Shown one piece after another: positions 8,061-16,221 of a DNA stretch of 64,000 nucleotides. The notes below the pieces were generated by a model, which did not search any database, was not told the origin of the DNA, and saw nothing but the letters and a program-made list of their open reading frames with translations. This DNA comes from Pedobacter polysacchareus (GTDB lineage Bacteria; Bacteroidota; Bacteroidia; Sphingobacteriales; Sphingobacteriaceae). The position numbers and the translations under genes were made by a program. Positions within the stretch are counted from its first letter, which is position 1, and every line of letters begins with the position of its first letter. The stretch is taken from assembly GCF_019802255.1 (NCBI RefSeq), contig NZ_JAHYSS010000008.1:124001-188000 (forward strand), read 5' to 3'.

Positions 8061-9245
8061 ATGAAAATCAGAACCAGTGTAGGTATAGTTTTATGTGCAG
8101 TTTGTCCGGCAGCAGCCTCGGCACAAACGCCAGTTGATACCACAAAAAATATTTCCCTTGATACTGCAAAACAAGCGAGCCCTTCCATTTTTAACCTCCA
8201 CATACTTGGTCGTACTTCTTTAAACATCGGTCAAAATAAAGAACGTGCGTTAAACGCGGGTTTCAGACTGGATGAAACCAGGCTATTACTGAGCGGTCAT
8301 GTGAACCCGGACCTGTCTTATAAAGTCCGTTTCCGACTAAACAAAGCCTTCGCTACCACTACCCAGGACAATGGTTCCAGGGCCCTTGATTATGCTCAGG
8401 TAAATTACCGCTTCGGTAAACAGAAAGATTGGGAAGTGATTCTTGGTAAGCAAGCTGCTGCTGTGGGGAGCTATGAGTTTGTCAACAATCCGGTCTATGA
8501 ATATATTTTTACTGATTATGTAGACCGTATTCTGAACCTATTCGTGGTTGGTGCCAACTTTTCCTACACCGCAAATCCAAACCATAACTTTCAATTACAA
8601 GTTTATAATACTTCCACTGAAACTTTCGATCAGCTGATTAAAACCGCAGGATACGGAGCAGGGGAGTTCAAGCAATCAGAGCGTCCAATGGGTGCCTACT
8701 TCACCTGGCAAGGGAATTTCTTCGATAAAGCATTCCATACCAAATGGTCTTACAATTATAACCAGCTGATAGCAGGAGCAGATAACCATTCCATTTCCCT
8801 GGCCAATATGTACCAGTCTAAAAACACAAAAGTGTATTTGGACCTTCAATATTCTGATTATGGAGTCGACCATACGATGCTGGCCTCAAACCCTATGAAT
8901 GCTTTTATTGGAAACACGGGTGCCGACAGGATCATGCGCAGAGATGTGGTGTATAAATCTGCGGTATTGAGGTTTGACCAGCAGCTGAGCAGACATTGGG
9001 GGGTATCTTTAAAAGGAGCCTATGAAACAGCAAGCGCATCCAAAGACAAAACGATAGGTTCTGATTTCAGAAGAAACTGGACCGGTTATGCCGCATTAGA
9101 ATACCAGCCAATTGTGAATCAGGACTGGAAACTTTTTGCCGGATATATCGACCATAAGATCAGCTATAAGAGCCGCCTTGGAATGCCTCCTGAAAAAAAC
9201 AACCGCTTCATCCTGGGTACTTATTTCAACCTGAAAGCGATTTAG
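8061..9245 (+). CDS. Outer-membrane porin (OprP/OprO-like)
   Basis: 394 residues with a signal peptide (MKIRTSVGIVLC... cut after SASAQ or nearby). The rest is a succession of alternating beta strands rich in aromatics, with segments such as DETRLLLSGHVNPDLSYKVRFRLNKA, AQVNYRF and WEVILGKQ that are typical of the phosphate-selective-porin type barrels found in Bacteroidota, ending in GTYFNLKAI. It should form a small-solute channel in the outer membrane. It lies between a two-component system and the urease genes on the same strand; a role in letting urea or nickel into the periplasm is inference. Two dyads precede the start and may control it. Confidence 0.8.
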   Translation: MKIRTSVGIVLCAVCPAAASAQTPVDTTKNISLDTAKQASPSIFNLHILGRTSLNIGQNKERALNAGFRLDETRLLLSGHVNPDLSYKVRFRLNKAFATTTQDNGSRALDYAQVNYRFGKQKDWEVILGKQAAAVGSYEFVNNPVYEYIFTDYVDRILNLFVVGANFSYTANPNHNFQLQVYNTSTETFDQLIKTAGYGAGEFKQSERPMGAYFTWQGNFFDKAFHTKWSYNYNQLIAGADNHSISLANMYQSKNTKVYLDLQYSDYGVDHTMLASNPMNAFIGNTGADRIMRRDVVYKSAVLRFDQQLSRHWGVSLKGAYETASASKDKTIGSDFRRNWTGYAALEYQPIVNQDWKLFAGYIDHKISYKSRLGMPPEKNNRFILGTYFNLKAI

Positions 9246-9365
9246 TAAGCCATCGATTCAGCAGTCTAGTGAGCCCTAAAACCAACGCGAATAACAGCAG
9301 GTAAAGCTCTTACAGCAATCCTGTTCAGAATCCAACAGATAATAAATTTAATACTATTATATTTT

Positions 9366-9668
9366 ATGCGTTTAACACCCAGAGAAACCGAAAAATTGAT
9401 GCTGCATCTTGCAGGTGAGCTTGCCAGCAAGCGTCTCAAAAGAGGCGTGAAGCTGAACTATCCAGAATGTATCGCCTACATCAGTGCAGAGATCATGGAG
9501 AAAGCAAGAGATGGAAGAACTGTATCCGCACTAATGGACTACGGAACCAAGTTGTTGAGTAGAAAACAGGTGATGGAAGGCGTTCCAGAAATGATCCATG
9601 ATGTGCAGATTGAAGTGACCTTTCCAGATGGAACTAAGCTAGTGACCATTCACAATCCTATTCGCTAA
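9366..9668 (+). CDS. ureA: Urease gamma subunit
   Basis: 100 residues, the usual length. MRLTPRETEKLMLHLAGELA at the start, RGVKLNYPECIAYIS, the ARDGRTV turn and the ending DGTKLVTIHNPI are the family hallmarks. It forms the smallest part of the (alpha beta gamma) urease trimer, which hydrolyses urea to ammonia and carbamate. It is the first gene of a ten-gene operon and separate from beta, unlike the fused UreA of Helicobacter. The 120 bp upstream show no clear promoter. Confidence 0.98.
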   Translation: MRLTPRETEKLMLHLAGELASKRLKRGVKLNYPECIAYISAEIMEKARDGRTVSALMDYGTKLLSRKQVMEGVPEMIHDVQIEVTFPDGTKLVTIHNPIR

Positions 9669-9686
9669 TCTTTAAAATCATAAGAA

Positions 9687-10064
9687 ATGATACCAGGAGA
9701 ATACATTATAAAAAAAGAAGACATCAAGGCCAATGTAGGTTACGAAACATCGCCCTTGTCTGTGACCAATACAGGAGATAGACCGATACAAATAGGTTCC
9801 CATTATCATTTTTTTGAGGTGAACAGACATTTACAGTTTGATAGGGAACGTGCTTATGGGAAAAGATTAAACATCCCTGCAAGTACTGCGATCCGTTTTG
9901 AACCCGGAGAAAGTAAAGACATCATCCTGGTAGAAATTGGCGGCAACAAAGAAATCCACGGATTTAATGGCTTAACCAGTGGCAAGTACACGGATGAAAA
10001 AGTGAGAACTGCGGCGATCGCAAAAATGAATGCAGAAAAGTATAAAACCGTAAAATTAAGATAA
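9687..10064 (+). CDS. ureB: Urease beta subunit
   Basis: 125 residues. MIPGEYI at the start, the VTNTGDRPIQIGSHYHFFEVN block, RLNIPASTAIRFEPGE and GFNGL are diagnostic. A charged tail of about 20 residues follows the core, longer than the shortest bacterial forms (about 101-106). It packs with gamma and alpha in the apoenzyme. The gene lies 18 bp after ureA and 6 bp before ureC. Confidence 0.98.
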   Translation: MIPGEYIIKKEDIKANVGYETSPLSVTNTGDRPIQIGSHYHFFEVNRHLQFDRERAYGKRLNIPASTAIRFEPGESKDIILVEIGGNKEIHGFNGLTSGKYTDEKVRTAAIAKMNAEKYKTVKLR

Positions 10065-10070
10065 GATATT

Positions 10071-11921
10071 ATGGCAGACTGGAATAGAAGAGAATGGATT
10101 AAGGTAGTTGGGATGACTGCCATGGGCAGTGTAGTAGGTTTAAGGTCGTTAGGACTGGATAAACTTGGCCTTGACGCAGGTTCCGTTAAATATATAGATG
10201 GAGACCTTTACATTCCCAGAGCAAAATATGTAGCGCTTTTTGGCCCTACCACAGGTGATAAAGTGAGGTTAGCCGATACGGATTTATTTATTGAAATCGA
10301 GAAGGATTTCGCCGTATACGGAGAAGAAAACAAGTTTGGTGGTGGTAAAACCATCCGTGATGGTATGGGCCAGTCGGCACGTGCCTTAGCAGACGAAGGC
10401 GTATTGGATTTCTGTATCACAAACGTGATGGTGATCGACCATTGGGGTATCGTGAAAGGTGATGTAGGGATCAAAAACGGAAAGATTGTTGGTGTAGGAA
10501 AAGCGGGAAATCCTGATGTTCAGGATGGCGTAACGGAGCACATGATCATTGGTGCTTCTACAGAAGTACACAGTGGTGTTGGGATGATCCTTACTGCTGG
10601 TGGTATTGATACCCACATTCACTTTATCAGTCCACAGCAAGTAGAAACGGCATTATACAGCGGGGTAACTACCTTTATCGGCGGCGGTACAGGACCAGCA
10701 GATGGTACACATGCCACTACCGTAACTTCAGGTAAATGGTACATTGAGAAAATGCTGCAGGCATTTGAAAACTTACCAATCAACGTCGGTTTATTCGGTA
10801 AAGGAAACGTCTCTACTATGGCGCCTATCGAAGAAATGGTAGAAGCAGGTGCATTGGGTGTGAAGATTCATGAAGATTGGGGCGCAAATCCTGTGACTAT
10901 TGATATGGCTTTAAAAGTAGCTGATAAATATGATGTTCAGGTGGCCATCCACTCGGATACCTTAAACGAGGCTGGTTTCTTAGAAGATACTGTGCGTGCG
11001 ATTGATGGTCGTGTGATCCATACTTTCCATACCGAAGGTGCTGGTGGTGGTCACGCACCAGACATTATGAAGATCGCGATGTATCCTAACATTTTACCGG
11101 CATCAACCAACCCAACAAAACCATACACGATCAACACTGCAGAAGAGCATTTAGACATGCTGATGGTATGCCATCACTTAGATAAAAATGTGAAAGAAGA
11201 TGTGGCTTTTGCGGATTCAAGAATCCGTCCTCAGACGATTGCTGCCGAAGATATTCTACAGGATATGGGCGTATTCAGCATCATGAGCTCTGACAGTCAG
11301 GCCATGGGTAGAGTAGGTGAAGTGATTTCCCGTACTTTCCAGACTGCTCATAAAATGAGAATTCAAAGAGGTCCGCTGAAAGAAGATGAAGGAAAAGGTA
11401 ATGACAACTTCAGGGTGAAGCGTTACATCTCTAAATACACCATCAACCCGGCAAAAGCACATGGAATTGATACCTACGTAGGCTCTATTGAACCAGGTAA
11501 AATTGCCGATCTGATTTTATGGAAAGCAGAAATGTTTGGCGTAAAACCTGAGCTGGTGATCAAAGGTGGAATGATCCTGGGTGCTAAAATGGGAGATGCC
11601 AATGCTTCTATTCCAACACCTCAGCCGATCATCTACAGAATGATGTTCGGTAACCACGGTAAAGCCTTGTCTAACATCTGTTTCAACTTTGTTTCTAAAG
11701 CTTCTTTAGAAAATGGAGCGATCGCCAACTATGGGCTTGCCCGTACCAGTTTGCCTGTAAAAGGGTGTAGAACGGTGATGAAAAAGGATATGGTGCACAA
11801 CGATGCGATGCCAAATATTACCGTAGATCCGGAAACTTATGATGTACGAGTAGACGGCGTAATTGCTACTTGCGAGCCTTTGGCCGTACTTCCGATGGCA
11901 CAGCGTTATTTCCTTTTCTAA
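10071..11921 (+). CDS. ureC: Urease alpha (catalytic) subunit with N-terminal Tat-like extension
   Basis: 616 residues against about 567-572 in most bacteria. The nickel and catalytic residues are all present: His182 and His184, carbamylated Lys265, His267, His294, His320, flap Cys367/His368 and Asp408. Every one is exactly 48 higher than in Klebsiella UreC, so the extra length is purely N-terminal. That extension begins MADWNRREWIKVVGMTAMGS: an RR-x-W-I-K motif followed by a roughly 13-residue hydrophobic stretch, the form of a twin-arginine export signal; no clear AxA cleavage site follows. No other ATG lies near the conserved core, which begins around IPRAKYVALFGPT; the alternatives are Met15 and Met18 inside the extension. 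The protein resembles Helicobacter-type sequences in the core. Cytoplasmic or exported location is open. Confidence 0.97.
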   Translation: MADWNRREWIKVVGMTAMGSVVGLRSLGLDKLGLDAGSVKYIDGDLYIPRAKYVALFGPTTGDKVRLADTDLFIEIEKDFAVYGEENKFGGGKTIRDGMGQSARALADEGVLDFCITNVMVIDHWGIVKGDVGIKNGKIVGVGKAGNPDVQDGVTEHMIIGASTEVHSGVGMILTAGGIDTHIHFISPQQVETALYSGVTTFIGGGTGPADGTHATTVTSGKWYIEKMLQAFENLPINVGLFGKGNVSTMAPIEEMVEAGALGVKIHEDWGANPVTIDMALKVADKYDVQVAIHSDTLNEAGFLEDTVRAIDGRVIHTFHTEGAGGGHAPDIMKIAMYPNILPASTNPTKPYTINTAEEHLDMLMVCHHLDKNVKEDVAFADSRIRPQTIAAEDILQDMGVFSIMSSDSQAMGRVGEVISRTFQTAHKMRIQRGPLKEDEGKGNDNFRVKRYISKYTINPAKAHGIDTYVGSIEPGKIADLILWKAEMFGVKPELVIKGGMILGAKMGDANASIPTPQPIIYRMMFGNHGKALSNICFNFVSKASLENGAIANYGLARTSLPVKGCRTVMKKDMVHNDAMPNITVDPETYDVRVDGVIATCEPLAVLPMAQRYFLF

Positions 11922-11922
11922 G

Positions 11923-12414
11923 ATGATAAAAGTAGATCGGGTAATTGCCAACCTATATGACGATGCGAAACGCTACTCCAACTGTAAGATTGATGTTTTG
12001 CAATTGGAATGGTATGATACCACAAAGAGAATCCTGCGCATGCTAACAGATGGAGGTCGCGAAATCGCGATCCATCATCTGGCACAGGAGCAACTTTTTC
12101 ATGGCGATATTTTGCACCAGGAAGGGAAGAATATCATTGTGGTGCAGATCATCCCTGGCCCTTGTATCGTGTTTCAGCCGGTTACCTTTAAAGATATGGC
12201 CATTGTCTGTTTTGAAATTGGCAATAAGCACATCCCGGTCTTTATCAATAAAGACAAAGAAGTCATCATCGCATTCGAAGAACCTTTGTATCAGTTTTTG
12301 AAAAGAGGGGGATTCAAACCGCGCAAAGAAGATAGAATCATTGAAAGAACCTCTACCCTGATGATCCACAAATGGAGTTCATCAGGGCAGGTGATTTCTT
12401 TAGCAAGCAAATAA
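11923..12414 (+). CDS. ureE: Urease nickel metallochaperone UreE
   Basis: 163 residues from the ATG one base after the ureC stop; an in-frame extension further upstream is ureC sequence. The first half is the peptide-binding-like domain; the second carries the nickel-site block CFEIGNKHIPVFI, with His103 corresponding to the essential interface His of other UreE proteins. It has no His-rich tail, ending in QVISLASK. UreE dimers pass nickel to the UreG/UreF/UreD complex. A second, diverged UreE is encoded at the end of the operon. Confidence 0.93.
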   Translation: MIKVDRVIANLYDDAKRYSNCKIDVLQLEWYDTTKRILRMLTDGGREIAIHHLAQEQLFHGDILHQEGKNIIVVQIIPGPCIVFQPVTFKDMAIVCFEIGNKHIPVFINKDKEVIIAFEEPLYQFLKRGGFKPRKEDRIIERTSTLMIHKWSSSGQVISLASK

Positions 12415-12415
12415 C

Positions 12416-13102
12416 ATGAACGCATTACTGACACTATTACAGATCAATGATTCCGCATTTCCGATCGGCAGTTTTACACAATCGTACGGACTGGAAACCT
12501 ATGTCAGCATGGGGATTGTGAAAGACAGCAAAGCCGTAAAAGTTTACGCGGAAACCATGCTGCAACATAACTTTTATTACAATGACGCCGCATTTTTTAT
12601 GCTGGCCTGGAAGATGTGCGACAGCAATGCTACAAAAGCCAGGGTTCAGGAACTGGACGATTTAATCAGCGCCTATAAAGCGCCTTTTGAAATCAGGGAG
12701 GCTAGCAAGAAACTGGGCATCCGTTTCCTGAAAGTGACGGAAAACCTGAAGCCGATCCCACGCTGTACAAAATACCTGCAGGCGATCAAAAGCGGAGCGG
12801 TACACGGACATTATGCGATGGCTTTTGCCATGTATGCGCATGCGGCTAAAATCCCTATGAAAGACGCATTACATGCATTTTACTACAACACCCTAAACGG
12901 AATTGTGACCAATTGCGCGAAGCTGGTACCCATCAGCCAGATGGATGCACAAAAGATTTTGTACAACCTGCATGGCCTGATAGACGAACTGGTGGAAAAA
13001 CAAGAAAGCATGCCCGAAGAATTATTGGGCAGCTGCTGTATCGCTCAGGACATCAGGTGTATGCAGCATGAAAAATTATATACAAGGATTTATATTTCAT
13101 AA
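12416..13102 (+). CDS. ureF: Urease accessory protein UreF
   Basis: 228 residues, all-helical. LLQINDSAFPIGSFTQSYGLETYV at the start is the family signature, followed by AVHGHYAMAFAMYAH and the C-terminal GSCCIAQDIRCMQHEKLYTRIYIS. UreF bridges UreD-bound apourease and the UreG GTPase and acts in cofactor insertion. The gene begins one base after the ureE stop and ends 9 bp before ureG. Confidence 0.95.
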   Translation: MNALLTLLQINDSAFPIGSFTQSYGLETYVSMGIVKDSKAVKVYAETMLQHNFYYNDAAFFMLAWKMCDSNATKARVQELDDLISAYKAPFEIREASKKLGIRFLKVTENLKPIPRCTKYLQAIKSGAVHGHYAMAFAMYAHAAKIPMKDALHAFYYNTLNGIVTNCAKLVPISQMDAQKILYNLHGLIDELVEKQESMPEELLGSCCIAQDIRCMQHEKLYTRIYIS

Positions 13103-13111
13103 TGACATAAA

Positions 13112-13726
13112 ATGATAAAGAGAAAATATGTGAAAATAGGGGTCGCAGGGCCAGTTGGGTCGGGGAAGACCGCATTAATCGAAAGATTGACGAGAACCAT
13201 GTGCAATGATTATAGTATCTGCGTGGTGACCAATGATATTTATACCCGTGAGGATGCGGAGTTTCTTCAGAAAAACTCCTCCCTGCCAGCAGAAAGAATT
13301 GCTGGTGTAGAAACGGGCGGATGTCCACATACGGCAATCCGGGAAGATTGTTCCATGAACATAGAGGCTGTGGAAGAACTTGCCGAGAAATTTCCTGATG
13401 TGGAGATCATTTTTGTAGAGAGTGGAGGGGATAACCTGACTGCTACTTTTAGTCCGGATCTGGCCGATGTGACCATTTTTGTGATTGATGTCGCTGAAGG
13501 AGAGAAGATTCCAAGAAAAGGCGGGCCGGGAATTACGAGGTCAGATTTACTGCTGATCAACAAGATTGACCTCGCACCTTATGTAGGAGCCGACCTATCC
13601 GTGATGCAGCGCGATGCGACACGCATGCGCGGAGAACGTCCTTTTATCCTGACCAATATGATGACCCTGCAAGGTTTAGATCAGGTGCAGGACTGGATTA
13701 AAAAATATGCTTTGCTAGAAGATTAA
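13112..13726 (+). CDS. ureG: Urease accessory GTPase UreG
   Basis: 204 residues, a SIMIBI GTPase. The P-loop GPVGSGKT occupies 13-20, the Cys-Pro-His metal motif is Cys71-His73 (GGCPHTAIRED), the ESGGDNLTATFSP block follows, and NKIDLAPYVG is the guanine-specificity motif. It uses GTP hydrolysis to deliver nickel into the carbamylated active site. The preceding 9-bp gap and position in the operon are standard. Confidence 0.97.
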   Translation: MIKRKYVKIGVAGPVGSGKTALIERLTRTMCNDYSICVVTNDIYTREDAEFLQKNSSLPAERIAGVETGGCPHTAIREDCSMNIEAVEELAEKFPDVEIIFVESGGDNLTATFSPDLADVTIFVIDVAEGEKIPRKGGPGITRSDLLLINKIDLAPYVGADLSVMQRDATRMRGERPFILTNMMTLQGLDQVQDWIKKYALLED

Positions 13727-13738
13727 GAGGGAGAAGTC

Positions 13739-14551
13739 ATGGATAGTGCAATTAAGATCAGCGTTTGTGTAGAAGAGGAAAAGACGGTCATGAAAGACAG
13801 CTTTTTTAACATGCCCTACAAAGTAGTGCCTTATGGATCTCAGCGGGAGCATCAGCATTTAGAGCTGATCATCATGAGTTCCTCACCAGGAATTATGGAT
13901 GGAGACCATTTGAAAATCGATATTGATATCGCGGATGAAGCCGTCCTTCACCTTTATTCCCAATCGTATAATAAGCTGCATCCAATGAAAACCGGAGCGA
14001 CGCAGCAAACGCTGGTAAAGGTAGGTAAGGATGCGTTTTTTCAATATATTCCTTATCCGATTACGCCTTTTAAAGACTCAATTTTTCATACGTTAAATGA
14101 GGTATATCTCGAGGAAGGCGCTACTTTAATCTGGGGTGATATTATCTGCGCAGGACGTGTACAGCGGGAGGAGATTTTCCAATATGCAAGGCTGCACAGT
14201 ACCACCAAAATCTACAGATCAGGCAAAATCGTGTACATCGACAATCAGGTGCTTCAGCCTTTCGCACAGCCGATCGATAAAATGCTCTTTCATGAGGGAT
14301 ATACCCATCAAAGCACCTTGATTATCGCTTCTGAACATGCAGTGGAATTTAAAAAGGAACTGGATGAAATCTTTAGCGGGGAATATGAAGACATCAGCTT
14401 TGGGTTTTCCATGGCAGCGAATCAAATGATTTTATTCCGTGCATTGGGAAACAATGGGGACCTGCTTTATAATTTCATGAGAACGGTATCAAGCATCTGT
14501 ATGGATTTTATAGCACATAAAAAGCCTGCAGAAGTACAGATTGAAAACTAA
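13739..14551 (+). CDS. ureD: Urease accessory protein UreD (UreH)
   Basis: 270 residues. The block PGIMDGDHLKIDIDIADEAVLHLYSQSYNKLHPM is the recognisable UreD/UreH core (often GxxxGD in homologues), and ATLIWGDIICAGRVQREEIF matches the conserved central region. UreD binds apourease and is thought to provide the nickel tunnel to the active site. Here it follows ureG, as in Helicobacter-type clusters, rather than leading the operon. Confidence 0.92.
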   Translation: MDSAIKISVCVEEEKTVMKDSFFNMPYKVVPYGSQREHQHLELIIMSSSPGIMDGDHLKIDIDIADEAVLHLYSQSYNKLHPMKTGATQQTLVKVGKDAFFQYIPYPITPFKDSIFHTLNEVYLEEGATLIWGDIICAGRVQREEIFQYARLHSTTKIYRSGKIVYIDNQVLQPFAQPIDKMLFHEGYTHQSTLIIASEHAVEFKKELDEIFSGEYEDISFGFSMAANQMILFRALGNNGDLLYNFMRTVSSICMDFIAHKKPAEVQIEN

Positions 14552-14556
14552 TTATT

Positions 14557-14910
14557 ATGCACGAAATAGCCATAGTCAAGGACATTTTTAAAACACTGGA
14601 GCAAGCGTATCCAGAGACTTATCACCAGATCAGCAAAATAAAAATACAGGCGGGCTTACTCTGTAATGTCCAGCCGATTCTCATTCAAAACGCCTTTGAG
14701 GCATTTGTTTTAGAAGAAACGAGGTTCAGGGAGACGGAACTGGAGATTGAACTGCTGCCGATTATTGCATACTGCAAAAGCTGTACTTCCAACTTTGAAG
14801 TGCGGTTTCACAAGTTTGTATGCAGCTGCGGACAACCTTCAGATCAGATTGTGCAGGGCGAAGAACTTCGCATTAGTCAAGTAATTTTTAACGATCAAAT
14901 CACTATATAA
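14557..14910 (+). CDS. hypA: Nickel/zinc metallochaperone HypA
   Basis: 117 residues. The N-terminal MHE, whose His2 binds nickel in known HypA proteins, is intact. The zinc ribbon has Cys73 and Cys76 (YCKSC) but the second pair is Cys89 and Cys91, a C-x-C spacing (FVCSCGQ) in place of the usual CxxC, which may alter the zinc site. HypA normally feeds nickel to [NiFe]-hydrogenase, and in Helicobacter also to urease. No hydrogenase gene is seen here, and the gene lies 5 bp after ureD, so it very probably serves urease. Confidence 0.9.
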   Translation: MHEIAIVKDIFKTLEQAYPETYHQISKIKIQAGLLCNVQPILIQNAFEAFVLEETRFRETELEIELLPIIAYCKSCTSNFEVRFHKFVCSCGQPSDQIVQGEELRISQVIFNDQITI

Positions 14911-14935
14911 TTTAACCTTCAAATCACCATATAAA

Positions 14936-15643
14936 ATGATAACAACACCGAAAAGTAATCAAATGCCGGTAGGATCGGTACAATGCGACAATACGACCTT
15001 GAATTTGCTGAAAGCTAATGATTATGTAGCTAAAGCAGTTCGTGATAAAATTCCTGGAATCTGTGTGATCAACATCTGTTCTTCTCCAGGTTCTGGAAAG
15101 ACGACTTTGATGCAGGAAACTGGTAAGCGTTTAGGAAATTACCTTAAAATCGCCGTATTGGTGGGTGATCCTGAAACAGAAAGAGACGCCATCCGAATGC
15201 GCGAAGTAGGCATCAATGCATTGCAAATCGTAACTGGCGGCATGTGCCATATTGAAGCGCAAATGATTTTACAGGCATTAGATCATATCGACCTGACCGA
15301 TTGCGATTTGCTGTTTATTGAAAACGTAGGTAACCTGGTTTGTCCGGCAGCTTTTGACCTTGGCGAAGATTACAGGGTAACGGTATTGGCTTCTACGGAA
15401 GGGGATGACAAGCCTAAAAAATACCCGCGCATGTTCTTAACAAGTGAATTGATGTTGGTATCTAAAGCAGATTTACTGCCTTACGTTCCTTTTTCAGTAG
15501 AAGCGGCAACGAAAGATGCCAGAGAAGTAAACCCTAACCTGGACGTGATTTCTATCAGCAGTCTGCAGGATACAGGAATGGAGGAATGGTGCAACTGGCT
15601 GAAAGCCAAAGTAGCCGCAAAGAAAGCGAAGAATGCTCAATAA
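14936..15643 (+). CDS. hypB: Nickel-incorporation GTPase HypB
   Basis: 235 residues. The P-loop SSPGSGKTTL lies at about 49-58, the G-domain metal motif GGMCHIE has Cys104 and His105, and LVSKADLLPY is the NKxD-type nucleotide motif (here SKAD). There is no N-terminal His-rich nickel-storage region, as in Helicobacter HypB. It partners HypA, 25 bp upstream; its last 11 bp overlap the second ureE. Its membership of a urease operon points to nickel delivery to urease. Confidence 0.92.
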   Translation: MITTPKSNQMPVGSVQCDNTTLNLLKANDYVAKAVRDKIPGICVINICSSPGSGKTTLMQETGKRLGNYLKIAVLVGDPETERDAIRMREVGINALQIVTGGMCHIEAQMILQALDHIDLTDCDLLFIENVGNLVCPAAFDLGEDYRVTVLASTEGDDKPKKYPRMFLTSELMLVSKADLLPYVPFSVEAATKDAREVNPNLDVISISSLQDTGMEEWCNWLKAKVAAKKAKNAQ

Positions 15644-16121
15644 AGAAATCATCAGGATCGACAAACTGCCTGTTCTGCAGCCTTTGGGGCAGCAGGAAGA
15701 GGACAGTTTGATCCTGGAATGGTATGAAGTCAATCGTACGCTGATCAAAAGGGAAACCCTGGCAGGCCGAAAAGTTCATCTGGATAAACCTAGTTCAACA
15801 GTCCTTCAGCAAGGTACCCTGATTTATCAGGATGATGCCGTTGTGATTCGGATTTTTATTAAACCTTGTACCTGTATGGTCCTTCATTCCAATGATTTGG
15901 AGGTGGTAGGGCTATTTTGCTTTGATGTGGGAAACCGACACCTGCCGATTTATATGATCGATGACCATAAGATCGCGATTGCCTATGACGGGCGGCTGTT
16001 TCCAGCACTGCAGCAAAAATATGGAGCTGCGGTAAGCCTGGCCAATTTCAGATTGGACCCTTCACAGATCGTGAATTGTTATGGGAATATATATGAGCAG
16101 ATGCCTAAAACCAGGAATTAA
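15633..16121 (+). CDS. Second UreE-type nickel chaperone
   Basis: 162 residues, a diverged paralogue of the UreE at 11923-12414. Shared landmarks are ILEWYE near residue 30, a Pro-Cys pair near 78-81, and FCFDVGNRHLPIYM with His103 at the same index as in the first copy. It keeps the nickel-site His and lacks a His-rich tail. It begins inside hypB and closes the operon ahead of a strong terminator. Overall identity to the first copy looks low, so this is probably an old duplication or a separately acquired lineage. It might work with HypA/HypB as a dedicated acceptor; that is inference. Confidence 0.82.
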   Translation: MLNKEIIRIDKLPVLQPLGQQEEDSLILEWYEVNRTLIKRETLAGRKVHLDKPSSTVLQQGTLIYQDDAVVIRIFIKPCTCMVLHSNDLEVVGLFCFDVGNRHLPIYMIDDHKIAIAYDGRLFPALQQKYGAAVSLANFRLDPSQIVNCYGNIYEQMPKTRN

Positions 16122-16157
16122 GTTTGCTGGAGCAAATCAACAGGAGGGTAATATAGC

Positions 16158-16197
16158 AAAGGCGAATGGTAAAGTACCAATCGCCTTTTTGTTTTTT
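16158..16197 (+). terminator. Terminator of the urease operon
   Basis: A 14-bp stem (16158-16171 with 16175-16188, one mismatch) around a 3-nt loop, AAG, runs into TTTTT-G-TTTTTT. It lies 37 bp after the second ureE stop. Confidence 0.92.
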
Positions 16198-16221
16198 GAG
16201 GAAATGCTTTTCATCAAATGT

